From assembly GCA_947178245.1 (NCBI GenBank), contig CAMWXO010000085.1, positions 1 to 6,398 of the forward strand: a stretch of DNA of 6,398 nt. Direction: 5' to 3'. Position 1 is the first letter of the stretch, and each line of letters opens with the position of its first letter. This document shows positions 1-6,029 of this stretch, one piece after another. This stretch comes from an uncultured Porphyromonadaceae bacterium. Its GTDB lineage: Bacteria > Bacteroidota > Bacteroidia > Bacteroidales > Muribaculaceae. Made by a program: the position numbers and the translations under genes. The notes beneath the pieces are model-generated. The model worked only from the letters and a program-made list of their open reading frames with translations. It had not been told where the DNA came from and did not search any database.

Positions 1-1173
1 GTTGTCGAGCGGGAGATAGGCGTTGGTGATGGTCTGGCCCCAGTCATATTCTCCTGCGTCAGCCTTGCGGTTGCCCATGATTATCTCGAAGAGGGCTGTC
101 ATTGCGCGCGGGTCGCGGCTCAGGAACGCTACTTTGTCGCCTTTCTCGATTTGGAAATTCACATCGTCGAAAAGCACCTCGCCGTCGATAGAGGCCTTCA
201 GACCCTTGACCTCGAGAATCTTGTTGCCTACCTCGCGGTTGGGGGTGAAGATGATGCCCGGATAGCGGCGGGTGGATGGCTGGATCTCCTCCACGTTAAG
301 TTTCTCGAGCATTTTCTTTCTCGATGTGGTCTGCTTCGATTTCGCTACGTTGGCCGAGAAGCGGCGTATGAACTCAAGAAGTTCCTTCTTCTTCTCCTCA
401 GCTTTCTTGTTGGCCATCTGCTGCTGCCTGAGGGCGAGCTGGCTGGAATGATACCAGAAACTGTAGTTGCCGGCGAAAAGGGAAATCTTGTTATAGTCGA
501 TGTCGAGGGTGTGGGTGCTCACCGAGTCGAGGAAGTGGCGGTCGTGACTCACCACGAGCACGGTGTTCTCGAAGTTGTTGAGGTAATTCTCAAGCCATGC
601 CACTGTCTCGAGGTCGAGGTCGTTGGTAGGCTCGTCGAGCAGAAGGTTGTCGGGATTGCCGAAGAGAGCCTTTGCCAGCAGCACACGCACCTTCTCGTTG
701 GCGCTCATGTCGCGCATAAGGGTATAGTGCGAGTCTTCCTTGATGCCGAGGCCCGAGAGCAGGGCTGCCGCGTCGCTCTCGGCATTCCATCCTTCCATCT
801 CCGCGAATTTCTCCTCAAGCTCCGCCGCACGTATGCCGTCGGCCTCCGAGAAGTCTTCCTTAGCGTAGAGCGCATCTTTCTCCTGCATTATGTCCCAAAG
901 CACAGTGTGGCCGCGAAGCACGGTCTCTATTACGGTGCAGTCGTCATATTTGAAGTGATCCTGCTCCAGCACCGAAAGGCGCTCGCCGGGCCCCAGGCTC
1001 ACCGACCCGGAAGTGGGGGAGAGCTCACCCGAGAGAATACGCATCAGTGTGGATTTGCCGGCTCCGTTGGCTCCGATGATGCCATAGCAATTGCCATGCG
1101 TGAAGGTGAGGTTGACATCCGAAAAGAGCGGTTTCTTCCCGAACTGGATGCTGAGATTGCTTGTCTGTATCAT
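1..1173 (-). CDS. ybiT: ABC-F ATPase, YbiT type (C-terminus beyond window)
   Basis: Soluble ABC-F protein with two ATPase domains and no membrane segments; the family acts on the ribosome, and YbiT paralogs are translation factors of incompletely known role. The 391 visible residues, of roughly 530-540 expected, start at ATG 1173. NBD1 has Walker A GANGAGKST (34-42), a non-canonical signature MSANEK (156-161), Walker B LLLDEPTNDLD with Glu181, and the H-loop SHDR with His210. The basic, helical linker (about 245-295) contains RFSANVAKSKQTTSRKK, which closely resembles YbiT linkers and is the main reason for this subfamily call. NBD2 begins near residue 318, but its Walker A position reads LSRDPRAMTA, with Met358 where the lysine should be. 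The gene lies 69 nt downstream of the porin gene on the same strand and has its own promoter. Its NBD2 signature and Walker B lie outside the window. The ABC-F family is certain; the YbiT subfamily is likely. Nothing indicates antibiotic resistance. Confidence 0.93.
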   Translation of the reverse strand, partial: MIQTSNLSIQFGKKPLFSDVNLTFTHGNCYGIIGANGAGKSTLMRILSGELSPTSGSVSLGPGERLSVLEQDHFKYDDCTVIETVLRGHTVLWDIMQEKDALYAKEDFSEADGIRAAELEEKFAEMEGWNAESDAAALLSGLGIKEDSHYTLMRDMSANEKVRVLLAKALFGNPDNLLLDEPTNDLDLETVAWLENYLNNFENTVLVVSHDRHFLDSVSTHTLDIDYNKISLFAGNYSFWYHSSQLALRQQQMANKKAEEKKKELLEFIRRFSANVAKSKQTTSRKKMLEKLNVEEIQPSTRRYPGIIFTPNREVGNKILEVKGLKASIDGEVLFDDVNFQIEKGDKVAFLSRDPRAMTALFEIIMGNRKADAGEYDWGQTITNAYLPLDN

Positions 1174-1189
1174 ATTATGTGTTCGTCAG

Positions 1190-1210
1190 TTTGCAGTTTC
1201 AGACTGCAAA
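1190..1210. repeat. Perfect 8-bp inverted repeat at ybiT start region
   Basis: The arms are TTTGCAGT (1190-1197) and ACTGCAAA (1203-1210), separated by the 5-nt spacer TTCAG. On the minus strand the first arm includes the last bases of the -7 element at 1207-1214, and the dyad runs across the expected transcription start near 1200. Because transcription would begin inside it, an operator-like protein site is more plausible than an RNA hairpin. It is not a terminator for the porin gene, as no T-run follows it on the minus strand. The symmetry is seen directly; any regulatory role is inferred. Confidence 0.6.
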
Positions 1211-1238
1211 ATTACAAAAAAATCCTTGACCCTACAAA
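1207..1238 (-). promoter_or_regulatory. Bacteroidota-type promoter for ybiT
   Basis: Reading the minus strand, a -33 element TTTG (1238-1235) is followed after exactly 20 nt by a -7 element TAATTTTG (1214-1207). This matches the Bacteroidota sigma factor consensus TTTG/TAnnTTTG. Transcription would start near 1200, giving a leader of about 27 nt before ATG 1173. The -33 element begins 4 nt past the porin stop codon, so the porin transcript could also read into ybiT; no terminator separates them. Confidence 0.75.
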
Positions 1239-1242
1239 TCGC

Positions 1243-2274
1243 TCAGAACCTGACTGCGATTTCCGCTATTATCTTATCGCTCTGTCCGGGTGCCGGAGCG
1301 AACCCTTTGGGATAGAAATAGTTCTCATAGTCAAGCATTATGTCGGCGAAGACTTTCTTATAGCGGTAGGTCAGCGTTCCTCCCACGGTGATCCTGTGGC
1401 GCCGCTCGTTGTCGGCTGAATCTTCCATTCCGTTCCATTGCCGGCTCATTCCGTCGTAGCGCGCTTGTACCGACCAGCGGTTGAACATCCCGATTCTGAC
1501 ATCCCTGCCGTAATCACCCCATACCACCCATGAGTGGGCGTCCTTGCGGTTGGTGCGGTTATAGTGCTCCATCATGTATTCCGCTCCTCCCCGCCAGTCG
1601 CCGTTCCGGTATGTGGTGCCGATGTCGTAGAGATTGATTCTCGTGGCGTCCGGGATAATGTTCATCATTCCTCCGCTTATTGTGAAGTCGCCCGCGGTGA
1701 GGGTGGCGCGTCCGCATCCCATGTATGATTTGCTCCAGGTGTTGTGGTTGGCAGTCAGTCCGGAGTTGGCGATGGCTGCCTCGAGTGTGAGGGGGATGTC
1801 GAGGGGCACGCTGTAAGTCAGTTTCGCTCCCACCTTGCGGTAATTGCACATTTGCTTCCCCATGAAACTCCGGTTGGCGAAGACATAGTTTTGAGGAGCC
1901 ATGAACGGTTCCTTTCCGAAAGGCATCCTGAATTGTCCGGCCTGAAGTTCCAGTCCCTTTACCAAGCCAAGTTTCACGTATGCGTCGTGAACTTTGAAGA
2001 CTCCCTGGTCGCACAGGTCTAACTGAAGGAAGTAGCCTATCCGTGGCGCCACTTTTCCCTCGGCCGTGAAGCGGGCCCAGCGCACCTCGAAGCGGCTTTC
2101 ACCATTTTGGGTGTCTATCTCCCAGCGGGGACGCACCGCACCATGAAATTCCGGTATGTAGCTGATCGCCTCGGTGTCGGAAGCCACCGGGTCGTTTTTC
2201 TCATTTGCACTTATGGGGGCGGCCATGAGCAGCGATAGGAAGATGGCGGAGAGGGTGGCGGTAGTCTTTTTCAT
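1243..2274 (-). CDS. Outer-membrane porin, phosphate-selective O/P-like
   Basis: Predicted outer-membrane beta-barrel of 343 residues that should form a diffusion channel; substrate unknown. A Sec signal peptide is clear: MKKTT, a hydrophobic core (8-19), and a likely cleavage site after Ile-Ser-Ala (about residue 23). The mature part has alternating, aromatic-rich strands. The segment at about 62-145, with FEVRWARF, GYFLQLDL, HDAYVKLG, LQAGQFRMPFGKEPF and FANRSF, is the characteristic start of the OprO/OprP family. The chain ends in IAVRF; a terminal Phe is the usual signal for outer-membrane assembly. It is shorter than Pseudomonas OprP (about 440 residues), so fewer strands or shorter loops are likely, and phosphate selectivity should not be assumed. 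Three cysteines (88, 143, 187) are unusual for a barrel. It is divergent from the Dabb-uup pair and has its own promoter. Start ATG 2274 is fixed by the signal peptide. Confidence 0.88.
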   Translation of the reverse strand: MKKTTATLSAIFLSLLMAAPISANEKNDPVASDTEAISYIPEFHGAVRPRWEIDTQNGESRFEVRWARFTAEGKVAPRIGYFLQLDLCDQGVFKVHDAYVKLGLVKGLELQAGQFRMPFGKEPFMAPQNYVFANRSFMGKQMCNYRKVGAKLTYSVPLDIPLTLEAAIANSGLTANHNTWSKSYMGCGRATLTAGDFTISGGMMNIIPDATRINLYDIGTTYRNGDWRGGAEYMMEHYNRTNRKDAHSWVVWGDYGRDVRIGMFNRWSVQARYDGMSRQWNGMEDSADNERRHRITVGGTLTYRYKKVFADIMLDYENYFYPKGFAPAPGQSDKIIAEIAVRF

Positions 2275-2284
2275 GGGGCGTTGT

Positions 2285-2299
2285 TTAATTCTGAATTAA
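2285..2299. repeat. 15-bp palindrome at the porin transcription start
   Basis: TTAATTC (2285-2291), a single central T, then GAATTAA (2293-2299) form a perfect 7-bp dyad. It begins 5 nt past the porin -7 element, so it covers the expected porin transcription start near 2297. The placement fits an operator, but the sequence is AT-rich and such short palindromes also arise by chance. A regulator cannot be named. Confidence 0.5.
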
Positions 2300-2303
2300 G
2301 GCG

Positions 2304-2335
2304 CAAAATTAGTTTTTTTTTATTAACTTTGCAAG
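2304..2335 (-). promoter_or_regulatory. Bacteroidota-type promoter for the porin gene
   Basis: On the minus strand, CTTG (2335-2332) is followed after 20 nt by TAATTTTG (2311-2304), matching the Bacteroidota -33 and -7 elements. The spacer contains nine consecutive A residues on this strand. Transcription should start near 2297, leaving a leader of about 23 nt before ATG 2274. The -33 element directly abuts the -7 element of the opposite promoter. Confidence 0.75.
2324..2331 (+). promoter_or_regulatory. -7 element for the dabb-uup transcript
   Basis: TAACTTTG fits the Bacteroidota -7 consensus TAnnTTTG and is followed by an AT-rich stretch to ATG 2355, giving a leader of about 17 nt. No clear TTTG -33 element is present 19-21 nt upstream; that position falls in a GC-containing stretch near 2300-2304. 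The promoter may therefore be weak or need help. It lies inside the porin promoter. Confidence 0.55.
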
Positions 2336-2354
2336 AAATTTTAACTTAATTGTG

Positions 2355-2651
2355 ATGGTAAAGCATATAGTAAGCTTCAAGCTTAAAGGCGATGCCGAAT
2401 TGCGTCGCCGCGTGGCTGAAGATTTCAAGAAAGCGCTTATGGCGCTGCCCGAAGTGATAGAATGCCTGCAGAGCATGGAGGTCGGTATAAATGAGAACCC
2501 CGCTGAAGACTGGGACGTGGTGCTCACTGCCGTGGTGCCTGAGATGAAAGATGTGGAGACGTATGCGAAGCATCCCGCCCATGTCGCGGCAGCCGCTATC
2601 GTGGGCCCTCATAAGGAAGCGCGCGCCTGTGTAGACTATATTGTGGCATGA
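2355..2651 (+). CDS. Dabb (stress-responsive alpha/beta barrel) protein
   Basis: Small cytoplasmic protein of 98 residues, the usual length of a single ferredoxin-like Dabb domain, which typically dimerises into a barrel. Family hallmarks are the opening strand MVKHIVSFKLK with His4, a long first helix (about 14-30), the central strand WDVVLTAVV (53-61), and the segment YAKHPAHV (70-77) with His73 and His76 before a helix and the end ACVDYIV. The biochemical role of bacterial single-domain Dabb proteins is not settled; some relatives are stress-induced and others are polyketide cyclases, and nothing here selects between these. A GTG at 2352 directly precedes the ATG; ATG 2355 is preferred because MVKHIV is the family's normal beginning. 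The stop codon overlaps the uup start (ATGA), so the two genes are cotranscribed and probably translationally coupled. No Shine-Dalgarno sequence is present. Confidence 0.88.
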   Translation: MVKHIVSFKLKGDAELRRRVAEDFKKALMALPEVIECLQSMEVGINENPAEDWDVVLTAVVPEMKDVETYAKHPAHVAAAAIVGPHKEARACVDYIVA

Positions 2652-4474
2652 TCAGACTTCAGGTAGAATCTCTCACCAAGTCGATAGGCGACCGCATTCT
2701 CTTTGCCGACGTCTCCTTCACCGTGGAAGAAGGCGACAAGATCGGAATTGTGGCGCGCAACGGTGCCGGAAAGTCTACACTCCTCAGCATCCTGTGCGGT
2801 AAGGAAGATTATGATTCCGGCAAAATCACGCTCTCCGACGGGGTGCGGATAGGGTATCTCGCCCAGTCTCCTGATTTTGATCCGGAGATTACCGCCCTCG
2901 AATACGCCATGCCGGAACGTCGTGACAGCGACGACTACAGCGCTCCCGACAGAGCGCGCCAGATGCTCTCGCAACTCGGCATCACTGACTTCGGGCAGAA
3001 ACTTGGATCCATGTCGGGAGGCCAGTTGAAAAGGGTGTCGATCGCACGGGTGCTCCTGCAGGAGCCGGATCTTCTCGTGCTCGACGAGCCCACCAATCAT
3101 CTCGACATAGGAATGGTGGAATGGCTCGAGAATTATCTCACGCGCAGGAGAGTGACCCTGTTGATGGTGACCCACGACCGATATTTCCTCGATAACGTAT
3201 GCACGCGCATCATGGAGATTGACCGCGAGCAGGTGTTCTTATATGACGGCAACTACGACTACTATCTGCGTAAGCGCACCGAGAGACAGGAGAATCTGAG
3301 CGCTGAACTTGCGAAAGTCAGGAATCTCCTGCGTACCGAACTCGAATGGATGCGAAGGCAGCCCCAGGCCCGCGGAAGCAAGGCCAAATACCGGATAGAC
3401 TCATTCCACGACCTTGAGAAGCGTTCACACATGAATCTCAATGAGAAAGATGTGAGGCTCGCCGTGAAGGGGAGTTATATCGGCAATAAGATTTTCGAGG
3501 CCGTGCATGTGGCCAAGAAGTTCACGGCTCAGGCCCCCGGAGGAGATGAGAGGACTATTCCTATATTGAATGACTTCAATTATGTCTTCGCGCGTTATGA
3601 GAAAGTGGGGATAGTGGGCGACAATGGCGCCGGAAAGTCTACTTTCATAAAGATGCTGCTCGGAGAGGTTGCTCCCGATTCCGGCCACTTCGACGTGGGG
3701 CAGACCGTAAGATGGGGATACTATTCCCAGGAGGGGATGATCGATTTCGACGAGCGGAAGAAAGTGATTGATGCGGTGCGTGAGATTGCAGAGACCGTCA
3801 GGATCGACGACAAGACCACATTGACCGCTCAGCAGTTTCTGACTCATTTCCTTTTCGACCCTGCGACGCAGCAGAAGTATATATATAAGCTCAGCGGCGG
3901 AGAGCGGCGACGCCTCTATCTTGCCACGGTGCTGATGCGTCAGCCTAATTTCCTGATCCTCGACGAGCCTACCAACGACCTCGACATAATGACGCTTACT
4001 GTCTTGGAAAACTATCTCTCCGACTTCAAGGGTTGTGTGATCGTGGTGAGCCATGACAGGTTTTTCCTCGATCGCATTGTCGATCATCTCTTCGTTATGA
4101 AGGGAGACGGAGAAGTGCGTGATTTCCCGGGAGACTATTCCACTTACCGTCATTGCGTCAGGCAGGAGGAGAAAGAAGCGGCTGAAGCCGACAGGAAGTT
4201 GCAGCCCTCGATACCTGAAGGCAACCGAGCGGCCGGTAAACAAAAGACCGAACGCAAGCCGAAACTATCCTTTAAGGAAAAAAGAGAGATGGAAGATCTC
4301 GAAAAAGAACTCGAGGCGCTTGAAGAGGAGAAGACCACGCTTGAGCAGTCCATGTCGGGAGGCAGCATGAGTGTGGAAGAGATAACTTCGGCCGCCGCAA
4401 GGATGGAGCAGCTTCTTGCCCGGCTCGACGAGGCCGAGATGCGGATGCTCGAACTTATGGAAAAGGACTCCTGA
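2648..4474 (+). CDS. uup: ABC-F ATPase, Uup type
   Basis: Full-length soluble ABC-F protein of 608 residues. In known Uup proteins the role involves the ribosome and, through a C-terminal coiled coil, nucleic acid binding; loss raises precise transposon excision in E. coli. NBD1 has Walker A ARNGAGKST (36-44, Lys42), signature MSGGQ (122-126), Walker B LVLDEPTNHLD with Glu147, and His176. The linker (about 205-260) contains ELEWMRRQPQARGSKAKYR, which resembles the Uup linker. NBD2 has Walker A GDNGAGKST (324-332, Lys330), signature LSGGE (415-419), Walker B LILDEPTNDLD with Glu440, and His469. Both sites look catalytically intact apart from Ala for Gly at the first Walker A position. A charged tail (about 500-540) leads into a predicted coiled coil (about 540-605) starting KLSFKEKREME, as in Uup. 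The start overlaps the Dabb stop codon by 4 bases, and the gene's stop lies within a terminator stem. Confidence 0.95.
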   Translation: MIRLQVESLTKSIGDRILFADVSFTVEEGDKIGIVARNGAGKSTLLSILCGKEDYDSGKITLSDGVRIGYLAQSPDFDPEITALEYAMPERRDSDDYSAPDRARQMLSQLGITDFGQKLGSMSGGQLKRVSIARVLLQEPDLLVLDEPTNHLDIGMVEWLENYLTRRRVTLLMVTHDRYFLDNVCTRIMEIDREQVFLYDGNYDYYLRKRTERQENLSAELAKVRNLLRTELEWMRRQPQARGSKAKYRIDSFHDLEKRSHMNLNEKDVRLAVKGSYIGNKIFEAVHVAKKFTAQAPGGDERTIPILNDFNYVFARYEKVGIVGDNGAGKSTFIKMLLGEVAPDSGHFDVGQTVRWGYYSQEGMIDFDERKKVIDAVREIAETVRIDDKTTLTAQQFLTHFLFDPATQQKYIYKLSGGERRRLYLATVLMRQPNFLILDEPTNDLDIMTLTVLENYLSDFKGCVIVVSHDRFFLDRIVDHLFVMKGDGEVRDFPGDYSTYRHCVRQEEKEAAEADRKLQPSIPEGNRAAGKQKTERKPKLSFKEKREMEDLEKELEALEEEKTTLEQSMSGGSMSVEEITSAAARMEQLLARLDEAEMRMLELMEKDS

Positions 4475-4495
4475 CACATTCGTCAGGAGTCCTTT
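4462..4495. terminator. Probable bidirectional terminator, uup / ridA
   Basis: A perfect 14-bp stem pairs AAAGGACTCCTGAC (4462-4475) with GTCAGGAGTCCTTT (4482-4495) around the 6-nt loop ACATTC. It sits between convergent genes, so it can serve uup on the plus strand and the ridA unit on the minus strand; each transcript ends its stem in CCUUU. The U-tracts beyond the stem are short (AUUGU on plus, UCC on minus), so efficiency is uncertain. The uup stop codon (4472-4474) is inside the left arm. Confidence 0.78.
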
Positions 4496-4520
4496 ATTGT
4501 GAAGATGAGTCTTTTTTTGC

Positions 4521-4895
4521 TCAGCAGGCAGCGATCATCTCTATTTCTACGAGTGCCTGCTTCGGCAGTTCCTTCACTGCGAATGCGCAGCGTGCGGGAT
4601 AGGGCGCGCTGAAATATTCGGCATACACCTCGTTCATAGCGCCGAAGAGACTCATATCTGCGAGAAATACCGTGGTCTTGACCACGTCGGCGAGGGTGGC
4701 GCCTCCAGCCTCGAGAATCGCTTTAGCATTATCAATGCTCCGGCGTGTCTGGCTCTTGATGTCGTCAGGCATAGTGCCGTCGGCCGGATTGATGGGAAGT
4801 TGTCCTGAGACAAAGATGAGGTTGCCTGCTTTCACAGCCTGGCTGTAGGGCCCGATGGCGCCCGGGGCCTTCGGGGTGTCGATTTGAGTCTTCAT
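4521..4895 (-). CDS. ridA: RidA family reactive imine/enamine deaminase
   Basis: RidA hydrolyses reactive enamine/imine intermediates, such as 2-aminoacrylate released by PLP-dependent dehydratases, to keto acids and ammonia, protecting PLP enzymes in the cytoplasm. The 124-residue length is typical of the trimeric family. The sequence carries the N-terminal APGAIGPYSQAV with Tyr17, LIFVSGQLPINP (26-37), and the C-terminal signature around YPARCAFAVKELPK with Arg102, the residue matching the catalytic arginine of E. coli RidA, then VEIEMIA with Glu119. These place it in the active RidA subgroup rather than the Rid groups lacking the arginine. It is the last gene of its unit, starting 19 nt after the stop of the CapA-like gene, with no Shine-Dalgarno sequence and no obvious promoter of its own. 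The substrate in this organism is inferred from the family. Confidence 0.95.
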   Translation of the reverse strand: MKTQIDTPKAPGAIGPYSQAVKAGNLIFVSGQLPINPADGTMPDDIKSQTRRSIDNAKAILEAGGATLADVVKTTVFLADMSLFGAMNEVYAEYFSAPYPARCAFAVKELPKQALVEIEMIAAC

Positions 4896-4914
4896 TTCTT
4901 GCGGGTATTTTTTG

Positions 4915-6027
4915 TTATTTCTTTCTTTTTGGCACGTCTACATTTTCCGCTTCGAATACCTTCGTGGCCGCGCGGTTGAATATCTGCCAGTGCGTTTTTT
5001 GAGCTTCCGGTATCAGATCGGTGCGGTCTGAGGGAATCACAGTGTAGTTGGAGCCTTTCCCGGTGGGCTTCGCGCTGAAGAATGTGTCGTAGTCAGCCCA
5101 TTTCACACGAGCTTTACCATTTTCGTCGCGTTCCACCCTCACCCTCATGTAAGCTCCTCCTCGGGTGTCGCCCGTCTTCATGTTGGAGATAAAGTTACCG
5201 AGGGAGTAGACCACCGGCACAAGCTGCCCACGCTTATCGTCGCGTACCATCTTCATGGGTTGTATCACGTGGGGATGGCTCCCTATCACCATATCTGCGT
5301 CATTGTCTATCAGAAACTTGGCCAAATCGCGCTGTATGGCGTTCTCGCGCAGCACATATTCTATGCCCCAGTGCATCGTCACTACTACAATTTCAGCGCC
5401 GGCATCGCGTGTGAGCTTTATTTCCTTAGCCATGCGGTCGCGGTCGATGAGCGACACTTCCATGCCGTCTTTCGCAGGAATACCGTTTGTGCCGTAGGTA
5501 TAGTTGAGAAAGCCGAATCTGATGCCGTTGATGTCTTTTATGAAAGGCACTTTCTTCAGCCTGTCGGCTGCATCGAAGTATGTTCCTATATGGTCAATGC
5601 CGAGCGAATCCAGGGCCCAGATGGTGCGTCGGGCGGCCTTCATTCCCGAGTCAAGGCAGTGATTGTTGGCCGTGAGCATCATGTCGAATCCGGCGTCGGC
5701 CAAAGCCTGCGCATAGCTGTCGGGTGCGCTGAAGCAGGGATAGCCGCTGTAGCGCGGGCCGCCCCCGAGCGGAACTTCAAGATTGACTACCGCATAGTCA
5801 GCCTCCGTCACGACGGGCGCTATCCACCTGAAGCATTCCGAATAGTCATATCTCTTGCCGTCGCCTTCAAGCAAGGCCTGATCGAGTTGCGCCTGATGCT
5901 GCATCGCGTCTCCGGCAAAGAGAAGTGTGGCTCCTGCGGGTTGAGGCGCGAGTGTGTCGGCGATTGCCTCTGCTCCGGTGATGAAGCGGAGCAGACTGAA
6001 CGCGAACAGGAGAGATGATATGTTCAT
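4915..6027 (-). CDS. Exported CapA-family (PGA_cap) protein
   Basis: Protein of 370 residues with the metallophosphatase-like fold of the CapA/PgsA family, named for capsular poly-gamma-glutamate synthesis; most relatives have no proven function. A hydrophobic N-terminus (1-17) followed by GAEA looks like a Sec signal peptide or anchor, although it lacks a basic start and has Arg14 in the core; no lipobox cysteine is present. Family motifs in order are LLFAGDAM (35-42), VVNLEVPLG (80-88), TANNHCLDSG (119-128), VTMHWGIEY (216-224), IGSHPHVIQP (248-257) and YSLGNFISN (274-282). The Asp, Asn and His residues expected for metal binding are all there. The upstream reading frame has no alternative start before a stop at 6073-6075, so ATG 6027 is chosen. 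It begins 2 nt after the preceding gene's stop, so coupling is likely. No capBC-like partner is present in the window, so a capsule role is doubtful. Confidence 0.88.
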   Translation of the reverse strand: MNISSLLFAFSLLRFITGAEAIADTLAPQPAGATLLFAGDAMQHQAQLDQALLEGDGKRYDYSECFRWIAPVVTEADYAVVNLEVPLGGGPRYSGYPCFSAPDSYAQALADAGFDMMLTANNHCLDSGMKAARRTIWALDSLGIDHIGTYFDAADRLKKVPFIKDINGIRFGFLNYTYGTNGIPAKDGMEVSLIDRDRMAKEIKLTRDAGAEIVVVTMHWGIEYVLRENAIQRDLAKFLIDNDADMVIGSHPHVIQPMKMVRDDKRGQLVPVVYSLGNFISNMKTGDTRGGAYMRVRVERDENGKARVKWADYDTFFSAKPTGKGSNYTVIPSDRTDLIPEAQKTHWQIFNRAATKVFEAENVDVPKRKK

Positions 6028-6029
6028 GA

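Noticed and set aside
1226..1231. TTGACC as a sigma70-like -35 element on the plus strand
   Set aside because: No -10 partner or plus-strand gene follows, and the other promoters here use the Bacteroidota consensus.
1190..1242. Hairpin at 1190-1210 as a terminator for the porin gene
   Set aside because: On the minus strand the T-run (1226-1215) comes before the hairpin, not after it, and the region is better explained as the ybiT promoter.
151..1419. A 422-codon open frame on the plus strand across the ybiT gene and the porin end
   Set aside because: It is antisense to two clear genes, runs across their intergenic promoter, and its translation resembles no family. Few stops arise opposite GC-rich codons here.
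3425..4243. A 272-codon minus-strand open frame within uup
   Set aside because: Uup is intact with all motifs on the other strand; this frame is its shadow and has no promoter or recognisable domain.
1..4474. ABC-F genes as antibiotic-resistance determinants
   Set aside because: Linker and C-terminal features fit the housekeeping YbiT and Uup types, and there is no attenuator leader or mobile context.
4512..4518. Seven-T run as the tail of the uup terminator
   Set aside because: It is 16 nt beyond the stem base, too far for a standard intrinsic terminator; an alternative stem ending next to it would need mismatches.
5260..6018. A 252-codon plus-strand open frame opposite the CapA-like gene
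   Set aside because: The CapA-family motifs on the minus strand are complete, so this frame is a shadow.
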